Assembly (NCBI GenBank): GCA_012512335.1
Contig: JAAZEK010000244.1
Location: 1 to 14,054, forward strand
Direction: 5' to 3'
DNA: 14,054 nt
Source: Clostridiales bacterium
Lineage (GTDB): Bacteria; Bacillota; Clostridia; Caldicoprobacterales; DTU083
In this document: in pieces, positions 1 to 7,332 of the stretch
Numbering within the stretch: the first letter of the stretch is position 1
Layout of the letters: each line of letters begins with the position of its first letter
Position numbers and translations under genes: made by a program
The notes under the pieces: generated by a model
What the model was told of the DNA's origin: nothing
Database searches by the model: none
What the model saw: the letters and a program-made list of their open reading frames with translations, nothing else

Positions 1-608
1 CCATTAATATATATTAAGCTTGACTCAATATTATACAAGCTAGATATATGTTCTTTTAAATCTAATTCCATATCTGTACTGTTTGAATTACTATTTTCAT
101 ATATGTTCTTTTCTTTCCCTTTGAAGTTCTCCCCAATTTCTATCCTTACTGTTTCTACAATACTTGATTGTGTTTTGGATAAAGCTGTTATATCAATTCT
201 CTGAATCCGGGAAAAATCAACTTCTCCATTTTTTTCTTCAAACTTTATGGAAACATCCAGGTCATCAAAGCCAGTCTTATATTTGAGTTCAAGAACTAAT
301 TCTTTTTCTAGGTTATCCTGTATCATTTTCTCCAGCCTGAGCTGTTGACCTTTATCTATACGTTCATTTTGCCATGTTGTTGATTGGCTTTGCTGTTTAG
401 TAGAGTTTTGAAATATTTTATATTGAAGATCAGGCTGTTGTCCCATAAATTGAAGCAGAGGTTGAAAAAACATAATTAGAATTACTAGACCAAACAAAAA
501 GCTTGTATATTTTTTTAGGTTTCCATTTGGTAGAACCATATCAACCAAGGCTGCTAGAATCGAGATTATCGCTAGGCTCGAAATCCACTCTCCCACTAAG
601 GCTTTCAT
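1..608 (-). CDS. spoIIIAF: Stage III sporulation protein AF, 3' end cut by window edge
   Basis: SpoIIIAF belongs to the SpoIIIA-SpoIIQ channel ('feeding tube') that links mother cell and engulfed forespore. The frame is open from an ATG at 608 to the window edge, 202 codons, against about 206 residues in B. subtilis, so only the last few residues are missing. The protein begins MKALVGEWISSLAIISILAA. It has two N-terminal membrane segments (about residues 8-25 and 33-52), then a charged soluble domain. The visible end has the family-typical short helix and strand (SLYNIESSLIYING). The ATG follows the Shine-Dalgarno AGGTGATG, which overlaps the end of spoIIIAE; the gap is 9 nt. Identity rests on membrane topology, size and position directly after spoIIIAE. 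spoIIIAG and spoIIIAH would be expected next, outside the window. Confidence 0.93.
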   Translation of the reverse strand, partial: MKALVGEWISSLAIISILAALVDMVLPNGNLKKYTSFLFGLVILIMFFQPLLQFMGQQPDLQYKIFQNSTKQQSQSTTWQNERIDKGQQLRLEKMIQDNLEKELVLELKYKTGFDDLDVSIKFEEKNGEVDFSRIQRIDITALSKTQSSIVETVRIEIGENFKGKEKNIYENSNSNSTDMELDLKEHISSLYNIESSLIYIN

Positions 609-617
609 TCCATCACC

Positions 618-1817
618 TCATCTTAACATCATACTTGTGTTCCCTGTACCGATCATTATAGTTACAGTTAAAAAGAACATAAGTGCAATACCTAAAACAG
701 TAATCAATAATACGCTTAACACCTTGGCAATTCCGCTTAAACACTCTGTTATTCGATTATCAGTAATTGGCTCCAGTAATGCACTTACCAACCTGTACAA
801 GAATAAAAGTGAAAATATTTTTATAGCTGGAGCTAAACTCAGTAGAGCAAGAATAATCAAACCCGCTACACCTACTGCATTTTTTAATAATAAGGAACAA
901 CCAATAATTAGATCCACCGACTCTGAAAGCATCTTACCTACAATCGGAACAAAAGTACCTATAGCAAATTTTGCTGTTCTTATGGAAATACCATCAAAGG
1001 TAGAAGTCATAGCCCCTTGTATGGTCAATACCCCAATAAAGATAGTGAAAAGAAAGGCAAGAGTCCAAGTACATAGATTATTTAACAGTTTACCAAGCTT
1101 TTGTATCTGCACTCTTTCGCTAATCTGATTCACTAAAGTGACGACTGCGGAAAGAGATATTAAGGGAAATACTACATTAGTTAGGACCGATCCTACGGTG
1201 CCAATCAAAACTCCAATAGCAGGTTGTAAAATGCTTGCTGACGTAAAATTCCCCATTGCAGTCAACAATCCTAATAAAATTGGGAAAAGGAGCTGCATAA
1301 ACCCCGACATCCTCTCTATCCCTGTTTTACCCACTGCAAGGATAGGAAGAAAGCTCTGAATAATCAGAATTATAATTATTGCATAGCATACGTAGTACCC
1401 AATTTCCCCTACTGAGGAGTCTTTGAAGGAGTCATTCATATTCTTAAAAACACTGCAAATAAGTGCTATCACAATAATTTTCGCCATGAGTGTCAAGTTT
1501 AAATTGAACTCACGAAAAAAAACACCAACAATATAATTAATAAAGTCCTGCCAGGTAAAGGAAAACTGTCCAGTAATGAGGTTTCGAATAATTTCCTTAG
1601 CAGATTCACCAGCCAAAATCTGACTTTCTTCCTGCTCCACATACTTCAAGTAAGGCTGCCAATCCTGGGTATTCAAGCTATCCATTTGATCCATTATTAT
1701 TTTTTCTATTTCTTCGTACCAGTTTCCATTATCCTCGGGTGTAGCCAATGCTATTACTGGTATTAGACTAAATAAAAACACGATAATTAACGATATCCAA
1801 AGAGTTCCCTTTTTCAT
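618..1817 (-). CDS. spoIIIAE: Stage III sporulation protein AE, polytopic membrane protein
   Basis: This is a 399-residue membrane component of the SpoIIIA-SpoIIQ complex in the outer forespore (mother-cell) membrane. It starts with a clear cleavable-type signal sequence: MKK, a hydrophobic stretch, and a probable cut after IALA near residue 25. An acidic, Trp-rich extracytoplasmic segment follows (about 26-90). From about residue 95 to the end there are some six to eight hydrophobic helices. Both length and topology match the family. The ATG at 1817 is preceded by AAGAGGAGAATTACAT, a good ribosome-binding site, 15 nt after spoIIIAD ends. The gene is needed for forespore sigma-G activity in B. 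subtilis; by inference it does the same here. The opposite strand carries fortuitous open frames, which I treat as shadows. Confidence 0.97.
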   Translation of the reverse strand: MKKGTLWISLIIVFLFSLIPVIALATPEDNGNWYEEIEKIIMDQMDSLNTQDWQPYLKYVEQEESQILAGESAKEIIRNLITGQFSFTWQDFINYIVGVFFREFNLNLTLMAKIIVIALICSVFKNMNDSFKDSSVGEIGYYVCYAIIIILIIQSFLPILAVGKTGIERMSGFMQLLFPILLGLLTAMGNFTSASILQPAIGVLIGTVGSVLTNVVFPLISLSAVVTLVNQISERVQIQKLGKLLNNLCTWTLAFLFTIFIGVLTIQGAMTSTFDGISIRTAKFAIGTFVPIVGKMLSESVDLIIGCSLLLKNAVGVAGLIILALLSLAPAIKIFSLLFLYRLVSALLEPITDNRITECLSGIAKVLSVLLITVLGIALMFFLTVTIMIGTGNTSMMLR

Positions 1818-1832
1818 ATGTAATTCTCCTCT

Positions 1833-2219
1833 TTAAGGGAGTATTTTTAAAATCGCCTCAATTAATGCGGTCAGTATTGGCAAAGCCAATACCATAATCA
1901 GAATCTTTCCACCTAACTCAATTTTTGAAGCAATGGTTCCCTCTCCAGTATCTTTGCAAACTTGAGAACCAAATTCTGCTATATAGGCTATGCCTATCAC
2001 TTTTAACACAGTTACTAAGTAAATGGAGTCAAGATTCGCCATCTGTGACATCGCTTCCACAGTAGAAATTATTGAGTTGATGTTGCCTAGAAGTAGAAGA
2101 ATCAATAAAATACCAGATCCCATAGTGATAAGCATGGCCATATCAGGCCGATATTGTTTGACAATCAAAACAAGTAGAGCTGCAACCATGCCAATTACGG
2201 TAATCTGCATAATATTCAT
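1833..2219 (-). CDS. spoIIIAD: Stage III sporulation protein AD
   Basis: This small hydrophobic protein of the SpoIIIA channel complex has 128 residues from the start chosen here (B. subtilis has about 133). It begins MNIMQITVIGMVAALLVLIV. It contains the strongly conserved family block KVIGIAYIAEFGSQVCKDTG, followed by EGTIASKIELGGKILIMVLA and PILTALIEAILKILP. Three to four membrane segments are apparent. A longer frame opens at 2249, but the ATG at 2219 has a near-perfect Shine-Dalgarno, AGGAGGTGAT, 7 nt upstream of it, and gives the usual length. The extra ten residues (METKDLGGDG) would simply be the translated ribosome-binding site. It follows spoIIIAC after a 54-nt gap. Confidence 0.96.
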   Translation of the reverse strand: MNIMQITVIGMVAALLVLIVKQYRPDMAMLITMGSGILLILLLLGNINSIISTVEAMSQMANLDSIYLVTVLKVIGIAYIAEFGSQVCKDTGEGTIASKIELGGKILIMVLALPILTALIEAILKILP

Positions 2220-2222
2220 TCC

Positions 2223-2232
2223 ATCACCTCCT
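2223..2232 (-). promoter_or_regulatory. Ribosome-binding site that sets the spoIIIAD start
   Basis: The minus strand reads AGGAGGTGAT, a full-length complement of the usual 16S rRNA 3' end, with the AGGAGG core 7 nt before the ATG at 2219. This argues against the in-frame ATG 30 nt upstream. The 15-mer AGGTGATGGAATGAA occurs here and again at the spoIIIAF start. Confidence 0.85.
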
Positions 2233-2273
2233 AAATCCTTTGTCTCCATATAACCTTGTCCAGCAAAATTCCA

Positions 2274-2471
2274 CTAATAGAGTTTAAATATGGATTTGAT
2301 GTTCTGGAACAACTGATTGATTAAGTTCACAACCATGAGCAATACTATTACAACACCGGTTAAAGTAACCATCATGGCCATTTCTTCCTTCCCAGCTTTT
2401 TCAAGAATCATGTTTATAACAGCAACCAGAATACCAATAGCCGCTATCTTGAAAATGATATCTACGCTCAT
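2274..2471 (-). CDS. spoIIIAC: Stage III sporulation protein AC
   Basis: A 65-residue, almost wholly hydrophobic protein (B. subtilis has about 68), with two membrane segments separated by the charged turn EKAGKEEMAMM. That arrangement, MSVDIIFKIAAIGILVAVIN and the following EKAGKEE, is diagnostic of SpoIIIAC. SpoIIIAC and the related SpoIIIAD are membrane parts of the mother-cell half of the sporulation channel. The ATG at 2471 lies 7 nt after GGAGGGG. The gap to spoIIIAB is 16 nt, so the two are co-transcribed. Confidence 0.96.
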   Translation of the reverse strand: MSVDIIFKIAAIGILVAVINMILEKAGKEEMAMMVTLTGVVIVLLMVVNLINQLFQNIKSIFKLY

Positions 2472-2487
2472 TTGCTGTCCCCTCCAT

Positions 2488-3009
2488 TCATAACAAAATG
2501 ATTGCTAATGCAATACCAGATAGCAAACCTAAGCTATGATACATTCTTTCGTACTTTTCACGAAGTGCTCGGGCTTTTATCTCCTCTTCGTGGAGCTGCA
2601 TCATGGTGAGTTTAATAAACTTTATTTGTCCATCCTTGTCACTACTACCTAATTGATTACCAAATCGCTGTAATATATCCAAATCTTCTCTTTGAAGTGA
2701 AAGGATTTCCTTTAGCTGCGTAATGGAGGAAGACCAGGCATCAGAAACCGTAAAGCCATTTCCCTCCATTAGTGACTGTCCTGTTAAATAGAACAACTTA
2801 CCTGCCGCTCCATCAACGGATTCTCCTATTCTAATCAAAGCCTCGGGAAGACGAGAAGCATAGTGGGCTATTTCAGTTTCTAAACGTGACAATGCTCCTT
2901 GTAAGGCACTTAATACCTTGGTTCTATTAACATATTTTTTTGCTAATTCTCTTCCAATTAAAGCAGAAGTAGCTACTATCACACAGCTATTAATGATTTT
3001 TATTAGCAT
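2488..3009 (-). CDS. spoIIIAB: Stage III sporulation protein AB
   Basis: A 173-residue protein, the family's usual size, with an N-terminal hydrophobic segment (about residues 3-20), a long helical cytosolic part (about 25-150) and a C-terminal hydrophobic anchor (SLGLLSGIALAIILL). The helical part holds the family pattern of Leu/Glu-rich helices (VLSALQGALSRLETEIAHYA; SLQREDLDILQRFGNQLG). Structural work on B. subtilis SpoIIIAB found resemblance to the type II secretion/type IV pilus platform protein GspF, and it is thought to work with the SpoIIIAA ATPase. The ATG at 3009 follows AGGAGGTACTCTAAGA, and the gene lies 16 nt after spoIIIAA. Confidence 0.96.
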   Translation of the reverse strand: MLIKIINSCVIVATSALIGRELAKKYVNRTKVLSALQGALSRLETEIAHYASRLPEALIRIGESVDGAAGKLFYLTGQSLMEGNGFTVSDAWSSSITQLKEILSLQREDLDILQRFGNQLGSSDKDGQIKFIKLTMMQLHEEEIKARALREKYERMYHSLGLLSGIALAIILL

Positions 3010-3025
3010 TTCTTAGAGTACCTCC

Positions 3026-4024
3026 TCATCGAAGGGGCGTATTAAGCTGCTGTCTATGGTTTTTACCTATATAAACTTGCTCTAAAGTGCCAACTCCTAG
3101 AGAGTCACCTAACACAGCAATCTGGTCAAAGGTGTGGTTAGCCAAGACTTTAGATAAAAATGGCCTATCACAAGCGTCTTGTAGACTAGCAGCATGGGCT
3201 GATGTAATGATTTTTATACCTGCATTCAAAGCTTCTCTAATAGCTGTGACATCTTCTTCTCTACCAATCTCATCGGTTATTATGACCTTGGGAGACATAG
3301 AACGTATCATCATCATTATCCCCGCTGCTTTAGGACAGCTGTCTAAAACGTCTGTTCGAATTCCCACCTTTCTTTGTGGAAGTCCATGCCAACAGCCAGC
3401 AATTTCTGATCGCTCGTCCACAATTCCCACCTTCATACCCGGAAATCCTTGAAAACCATCACTGATTTTTCTAGCAATGTCTCTTAAGAGTGTGGTTTTT
3501 CCCATTTGAGGTGGAGATAGAATCAAGGTATGACATATTTCTTTACCAGAAATTATGTATGGCATGATCTTATCAGCTGATCCAATGATTTCTCGAGAGA
3601 TACGAAAGTTAAAAGAATTAATATATTTCATGGTGCGTATAAAGCCATTTTCTAAAACAACTTTCCCAGCCATACCCACACGATGGCCGCCCTTTAGAGT
3701 CAGATATCCATTTCGGATTTCTTCATCAAAGGCATATATTGAATAATCTGATATGAGTTGTAGGATTTTTCTAGTATCTTCTTGGCTTATGTGGTAAGCT
3801 CCTTCACTACGAAAATTTATATTTCCATCCTTAGAAACAAAATAATCTTTTCCTTGGCTATGAACCATAAGGGGACGATTCTCTCTAATTCGAATTTCTT
3901 CTAAATCCTGTAGAAGATTAAGTGGAATTCTCCTAATCATACCTTGGATTTCCTGTGGTAATGCCTGAAGAACCGGCTCCTGCCAAGACAAGTCTGATTC
4001 CTTCATCTTTAAGATCCTAGACAT
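3026..4024 (-). CDS. spoIIIAA: Stage III sporulation protein AA, secretion-type ATPase
   Basis: A 332-residue cytosolic ATPase that is thought to energise the SpoIIIA-SpoIIQ channel from the mother cell. Its fold is related to the GspE/PilB/PilT secretion ATPases. Visible motifs are a P-loop SPPQMGKTTLLRD (about residues 170-182), the SpoIIIAA-specific IVDERSEIAG (201-210), Walker B VIITDEIGREED (247-258) and the downstream TSAHA (274-278). The first Gly of the classical Walker A is Ser here, but GKTT is intact, so the enzyme should be active. Upstream of the ATG at 4024 is AGGAGGAGGG, and a sigma-E-like promoter lies about 30-55 nt upstream. It is the first gene of the spoIIIA operon. Confidence 0.97.
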   Translation of the reverse strand: MSRILKMKESDLSWQEPVLQALPQEIQGMIRRIPLNLLQDLEEIRIRENRPLMVHSQGKDYFVSKDGNINFRSEGAYHISQEDTRKILQLISDYSIYAFDEEIRNGYLTLKGGHRVGMAGKVVLENGFIRTMKYINSFNFRISREIIGSADKIMPYIISGKEICHTLILSPPQMGKTTLLRDIARKISDGFQGFPGMKVGIVDERSEIAGCWHGLPQRKVGIRTDVLDSCPKAAGIMMMIRSMSPKVIITDEIGREEDVTAIREALNAGIKIITSAHAASLQDACDRPFLSKVLANHTFDQIAVLGDSLGVGTLEQVYIGKNHRQQLNTPLR

Positions 4025-4051
4025 AAGGCCCTCCTCCTTTGCTTTGTAATA

Positions 4052-4080
4052 TATCTATGAAGGGCTTATCCCAAATATAA
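4052..4080 (-). promoter_or_regulatory. Sigma-E-like promoter of the spoIIIA operon
   Basis: On the minus strand TTATATT (4080-4074) and CATAGATA (4059-4052) are separated by exactly 14 nt. The B. subtilis sigma-E consensus is KMATATT, 14-15 nt, CATACAHT, so the match is 6 of 7 in the -35 and about 6 of 8 in the -10. It lies between the upstream terminator and the spoIIIAA ribosome-binding site, as expected for a mother-cell operon. The spoIIIA operon is a known sigma-E target in B. subtilis. The site itself is a prediction. Confidence 0.7.
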
Positions 4081-4083
4081 CAA

Positions 4084-4122
4084 TTAAATAAAAAAAATCA
4101 CGAGGACTAGTCCTCGTGATTT
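4084..4122 (-). terminator. Intrinsic terminator after the CD1247-like gene
   Basis: A 28-bp perfect palindrome spans 4095-4122 (core ATCACGAGGACTAGTCCTCGTGAT cut at its centre, 4108/4109). It can form about a 12-bp RNA stem with a tiny loop. Reading on the minus strand the stem is followed by TTTTTTTATTTAA (4096-4084), a proper T tract. It separates the pil-aro-efp unit from the separately promoted spoIIIA operon. The plus strand lacks a long T run after the stem, so it acts mainly in the minus direction. Confidence 0.9.
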
Positions 4123-4160
4123 GTAGATACTAAATTTTTCAGTTATCGATCGCGTTTAGA

Positions 4161-4565
4161 TTATTCGTCATCTTCTGATTCGTATGTTTCTTCTGAATAT
4201 ATAACCTCGTCACAGCTGGGGCAAAGTATGTCTTCATCGTCTTCAAAAATGTCCTCATCAAAATACACCGTCTCTTGACAGTGAGGGCATTCCAATTCGA
4301 TGTAGTGGGTATGGGCGTCGTCGAATAGATCGTCGTCTTCGTCATCAAATACAGCATACTCAACGTCTGCCAAATCATCATCCAGGGTTTCTAAGTATTC
4401 CTCTGTTTCTGACTGAGCCGTTTCCAGTTCTGCAATAGCTTGAGCCATATCATCTAACAAATCAATGATACTATGAAAGAGTTTCCCTTCGTTATGATCG
4501 TCCTTCATTCCCATTCCTTCAGCCAATCCACGTAGATAGGACACCTTTTTGCTTAAATCAAACAT
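4161..4565 (-). CDS. CD1247-type acidic zinc-ribbon protein, function unknown
   Basis: A 134-residue protein of the family named after Clostridioides difficile CD1247, found near spoIIIA in Clostridia; I recognise it from its start MFDLSKKVSYLRGLAEGMG and from its position. Three parts are visible: a conserved helical N-terminus (1-60), a very acidic linker rich in Asp/Glu (about 60-85, with DDEDDD), and a zinc-ribbon-like C-terminus with CPHC (93-96) and CPSC (115-118) embedded in acidic sequence. No signal peptide or membrane segment is visible, so it is probably cytosolic. It is last in the long upstream unit, 61 nt after efp, and is followed by a strong terminator. B. subtilis has an unrelated small gene (yqhV) at this place. 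The start ATG follows AGGAGG at a rather long 10-nt spacing. No function can be assigned. Confidence 0.88.
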   Translation of the reverse strand: MFDLSKKVSYLRGLAEGMGMKDDHNEGKLFHSIIDLLDDMAQAIAELETAQSETEEYLETLDDDLADVEYAVFDDEDDDLFDDAHTHYIELECPHCQETVYFDEDIFEDDEDILCPSCDEVIYSEETYESEDDE

Positions 4566-4626
4566 TAATCATTCGCCTCCTTATCTTTCTATATATAGGA
4601 TAATCCTCAAAGAGATATTTTATCCA

Positions 4627-5184
4627 TTATATTCGTTCCATGTACTCTCCAGTACGTGTATCTACCCTTATCACGTCTCCTTGATTAACGAACAAAGGGA
4701 CATGAATTAAAGCACCGGTTTCCACAGTAGCAGGCTTGGTTGCACCTGTAGCAGTATCACCTTTAAAGCCTGGATCGGTCTGTGTTACCTCCAATTCAAC
4801 AAAGTTTGGTGGATCTACTGAGAAAGCTTCACCTTTAAAGAACTTAATAGTTGCATTTGAGTTTTCTTTTACATAGATAATGGCTTCCTCTACCTGAGAA
4901 TGATTGAGGGGCATTTGTTCATATGTCTCCATATCCATAAAGTAATATAATTCGCCATCATTGTATAGGTATTGCATTTCTTTTGTTTCTACATGGGCTC
5001 TAGGAAGCTTTTCAGAGGGGTTGAATGTCTTTTCTAATACACCGCCAGTCATAACGTTCTTTAACTTAGTACGTACAAAAGCTGCTCCTTTGCCTGGTTT
5101 TACATGTTGAAAATCGACTATGCTATACACTGCATCGTCCATCTCTACTGTTATGCCCTTTCTAAAATCACCTGCTGAAATCAT
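4627..5184 (-). CDS. efp: Translation elongation factor P
   Basis: A 185-residue EF-P, the usual length, which binds between the P and E sites of the ribosome and relieves stalling at polyproline. The N-terminal KOW-like domain begins MISAGDFRKGITVEMDD. The tip loop KPGKGAAFVR places Lys32 where bacterial EF-P carries its post-translational modification (5-aminopentanol in B. subtilis). The other two OB domains are complete, with the C-terminal signature GALIHVPLFVNQGDVIRVDT and an end at GEYMERI. It follows the Xaa-Pro peptidase gene after 49 nt, the same order as B. subtilis yqhT-efp. The Shine-Dalgarno (AAAGGGA) is weaker than those of its neighbours. Confidence 0.98.
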   Translation of the reverse strand: MISAGDFRKGITVEMDDAVYSIVDFQHVKPGKGAAFVRTKLKNVMTGGVLEKTFNPSEKLPRAHVETKEMQYLYNDGELYYFMDMETYEQMPLNHSQVEEAIIYVKENSNATIKFFKGEAFSVDPPNFVELEVTQTDPGFKGDTATGATKPATVETGALIHVPLFVNQGDVIRVDTRTGEYMERI

Positions 5185-5233
5185 TTCATCGTCCCTTTCT
5201 TTCTTGTCTTACGCAGAATTTTGTTTTCAAAGC

Positions 5234-6307
5234 TTATAATATAATTAGTTCTTTAGGTGAAGATACTAGGTTTTCAAAACCTTCTTCCTTAATAACCACC
5301 AAGTCCTCAATTCGAACTCCGCCCTTACCTGGTAGATAAATGCCTGGTTCACAGGAAACAACCATGCCAGGCTCCAGCATTTTATCTCCTCTGAGTGACA
5401 GAGTTGGCGCTTCGTGAACGTCAAGACCTACACCATGGCCTAAACCGTGACCGAAATATTCTCCATAGCCTTTGGATTGGATGTAATCTCGCGCTTGCTT
5501 GTCCACTTCCACTCCAGTTTTTCCAGGTCCCATAGCTTTCAAGGCGTTTAACTGTGCTTGCAGGGTAACCTCATATATCTGTCGTAGCTGATCATTAGGT
5601 TCTCCTAAAGATACAGTTCTTGTCATATCTGAGCAGTATCCGCCAATCTTACTACCGAAATCAAAGGTGATAAATTCACCATTTTCTATTGTTTTATTGG
5701 AAGGCTCTGCATGTGGAAGAGAACCATTATTTCCTGAAGCTGCGATAATAGGAAAGGCCAGCCCTTCACTTCCATTTTTTCTTAAGAAAAATTCTAGCTC
5801 TATAGCAAGATCCAATTCACTGATCCCTGGGCGTATATAATCTAAAATATGAAGAAAACCTTTATCTGACAAGGCAGCTGCATCTCTGATATTGTTTACT
5901 TCTTCGAGACTTTTTATAATTCGCAAACTAGATATGACATCTTGATCGGGGATGAGCTGGATGTCTTCCTTTAGCGCTTCATTATAAGTTAAATATGTAC
6001 GGAAACTTATTACACCATCTTCAAACCATACTTTTTTCGCTCCCAGTTTTTCTAGTGTTTCCTTAATGAAAGGAGCTGTTTTAGGTCCAGCTGCATCAAT
6101 TACTTGAAAATCAGGACATTGGATTTCTCCTTGTTCAATATAGCGAAAGTCGGTAATAAGATAACGAGCTTTCGAATGTATCAGCAATATACCATCCTCA
6201 GAAGTAAAACCTGAAAAATATCGTATATTGCTTTTTTTCGTTATGATTGCTGAGTCAATTTCATGTTTATTTAATAAAGACTCTAGCTTAATAATGGAAT
6301 GCTTCAA
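5234..6307 (-). CDS. yqhT: Xaa-Pro aminopeptidase family protein (M24), YqhT-like
   Basis: A 357-residue cytosolic metallopeptidase of family M24B, predicted to remove an N-terminal residue before proline or to act as a related Xaa-Pro peptidase. It has a creatinase-type N-terminal domain (about 1-130; TDFRYIEQ at 52-59) and a pita-bread catalytic domain. The five metal ligands are visible: Asp216 (TFDFG), Asp227 (YCSDMTRT), His291 (GLGHGVG), Glu320 (SCEPGIY) and Glu334 (RIEDLV). His298 in DVHEAP is the likely catalytic histidine. The C-terminal SPKELIIL is as in B. subtilis YqhT. The start codon is TTG, overlapping the aroQ stop as TTGA, with GAGGAGGAG 8 nt upstream, so translation is probably coupled to aroQ. 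It is a full-length ortholog in a conserved position next to efp. Substrate preference cannot be read from the sequence. Confidence 0.95.
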   Translation of the reverse strand: MKHSIIKLESLLNKHEIDSAIITKKSNIRYFSGFTSEDGILLIHSKARYLITDFRYIEQGEIQCPDFQVIDAAGPKTAPFIKETLEKLGAKKVWFEDGVISFRTYLTYNEALKEDIQLIPDQDVISSLRIIKSLEEVNNIRDAAALSDKGFLHILDYIRPGISELDLAIELEFFLRKNGSEGLAFPIIAASGNNGSLPHAEPSNKTIENGEFITFDFGSKIGGYCSDMTRTVSLGEPNDQLRQIYEVTLQAQLNALKAMGPGKTGVEVDKQARDYIQSKGYGEYFGHGLGHGVGLDVHEAPTLSLRGDKMLEPGMVVSCEPGIYLPGKGGVRIEDLVVIKEEGFENLVSSPKELIIL

Positions 6308-6768
6308 TGAGAACTCTCCTCCTCTAGATTTGTTTTGTCATTTGAAGACCTGACAAAATAATCAAGGGCTAAAAAATATCCTTGAGTGCCTAGACCAGAA
6401 ATCTGGCCAATACAAGCAGCTGCAGTTACGGAAATATGACGAAATGATTCTCGTTTATGTATATTGGAAATATGAACTTCCAAGACAGGTAACGAAATTC
6501 CTTGAACAGCATCTCTAAGAGCATAACTATAATGAGTGTAAGCTCCAGGGTTCATAATAACACCGTCATAAATACCAATAGCATTATGTAAGCAGTCGAT
6601 TAGCTCACCTTCATGATTGGACTGAAAGCAATCAAGTTCAATTCCCTGCTTTGAAGCATAAGTGGTAAGTTCAGCCACCAAATCTTTATATGTATTGCGA
6701 CCATAAAAATCTGGCTCTCTATTTCCTAGGAGGTTTAAGTTGGGGCCGTTTACTATCAAAAGCTTCAT
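6304..6768 (-). CDS. aroQ: 3-dehydroquinate dehydratase, type II
   Basis: A 154-residue type II dehydroquinase that converts 3-dehydroquinate to 3-dehydroshikimate in the shikimate pathway. It is a small cytosolic enzyme of the dodecameric class. Conserved features are VNGPNLNLLGNREPDFYG (6-23), with the flexible-loop Arg17 and catalytic Tyr22; FQSNHEGELID (48-58); NPGAYTHYSYALRDA (73-87); and EVHISN (97-102) with catalytic His99. The ATG at 6768 follows AGGTGGTGAT. The end, LEEESSH, runs a little beyond the usual core. Its stop overlaps the TTG of the peptidase gene. It lies 36 nt after aroK, so two shikimate enzymes are adjacent. aroB and the other aro genes are not in the window. Confidence 0.98.
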   Translation of the reverse strand: MKLLIVNGPNLNLLGNREPDFYGRNTYKDLVAELTTYASKQGIELDCFQSNHEGELIDCLHNAIGIYDGVIMNPGAYTHYSYALRDAVQGISLPVLEVHISNIHKRESFRHISVTAAACIGQISGLGTQGYFLALDYFVRSSNDKTNLEEESSH

Positions 6769-6804
6769 TATATCACCACCTGCCTTCCTTCGACATAAAA
6801 CATA

Positions 6805-7332
6805 TTACCATAAATCAGCAGAGTTGAACAGAGAGATTTTCGCAATAATCTCTTGTATTAACTCTGCTGGAGAATATTCATCAACTTGAATAGATATATG
6901 TGCATCATCATATAATCCCATCCTCTGTTGGTATAATCGCTGTAAGGCTTCTCTTGGGTTTTCATTATTAAGTAAGGGTCTATTAGTAGAATCCTTTAGT
7001 CTTTCCCAAAGTGTATCTGTATTAGCTTTAAGCCCTATCACTATTCCGTTTTCTTTCATAAGCTCTACATTATATGGATTTAGGACAATACCACCTCCAG
7101 TAGAAAAAACCTGATTGGACTGTGTGATACATCCTGATAATACTTCTGTCTCTTTCATTCGAAACCAGGTTTCACCTTCATCTGCGAAGATAGACTCTAT
7201 TTTTTTGCCAGTTTGTTCTTCTATCTTAGAATCCAAATCAATGAATTTCATACCAGTTCTATCTGCTAACAATCGACCAAGTGTTGTCTTACCTGTCCCC
7301 ATAAAGCCTATTATAAATATATTAGCTTTCAT
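6805..7332 (-). CDS. aroK: Shikimate kinase
   Basis: A 175-residue P-loop kinase that phosphorylates shikimate with ATP in chorismate synthesis. Motifs in order: Walker A GFMGTGKTT (9-17); DLD with Asp32 for magnesium and Asp34 for shikimate; Arg58 in WFRMKE and GGG (79-81) for shikimate binding; and the lid region with STNRPLL. Length and order are normal for AroK. The ATG at 7332 overlaps the pilO stop as ATGA, with GAGAGGTAAG upstream, so it is translated in coupling with the pilus gene cluster. In Gammaproteobacteria aroK also follows a pilus cluster (pilMNOPQ-aroK-aroB). Here it follows pilMNO directly. Confidence 0.97.
   Translation of the reverse strand: MKANIFIIGFMGTGKTTLGRLLADRTGMKFIDLDSKIEEQTGKKIESIFADEGETWFRMKETEVLSGCITQSNQVFSTGGGIVLNPYNVELMKENGIVIGLKANTDTLWERLKDSTNRPLLNNENPREALQRLYQQRMGLYDDAHISIQVDEYSPAELIQEIIAKISLFNSADLW

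Noticed and set aside
637..1359. Open frames on the plus strand opposite spoIIIAE
   Set aside because: They are antisense to a well-conserved gene, have no convincing ribosome-binding site and match no family.
2220..2249. N-terminal extension of spoIIIAD from the ATG at 2249
   Set aside because: It would translate the ribosome-binding site (METKDLGGDG); the ATG at 2219 is better placed and gives the usual length.
3087..3746. Plus-strand frames opposite spoIIIAA
   Set aside because: Shadows of the ATPase gene with no signal for translation.
4139..4381. 80-codon minus-strand frame inside the CD1247-like gene
   Set aside because: It is another frame of the same strand; the overlapping frame has conserved CxxC pairs and a ribosome-binding site.
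4558..4572. Five-codon mini-frame ATG ATT AAT GTT TGA overlapping the CD1247-like start
   Set aside because: Its ATG is only 3 nt from AGGAGG, too close for good initiation; probably fortuitous.
4627..4728. A truncated or altered EF-P C-terminus
   Set aside because: The third OB domain is complete with the normal GDVIRVDT signature and end; nothing unusual.
6789..6795. Second Spo0A-box 7-mer (TTCGACA) between aroK and aroQ
   Set aside because: It lies in a 36-nt gap inside the operon with no promoter nearby; one or two such matches are expected by chance in this window.
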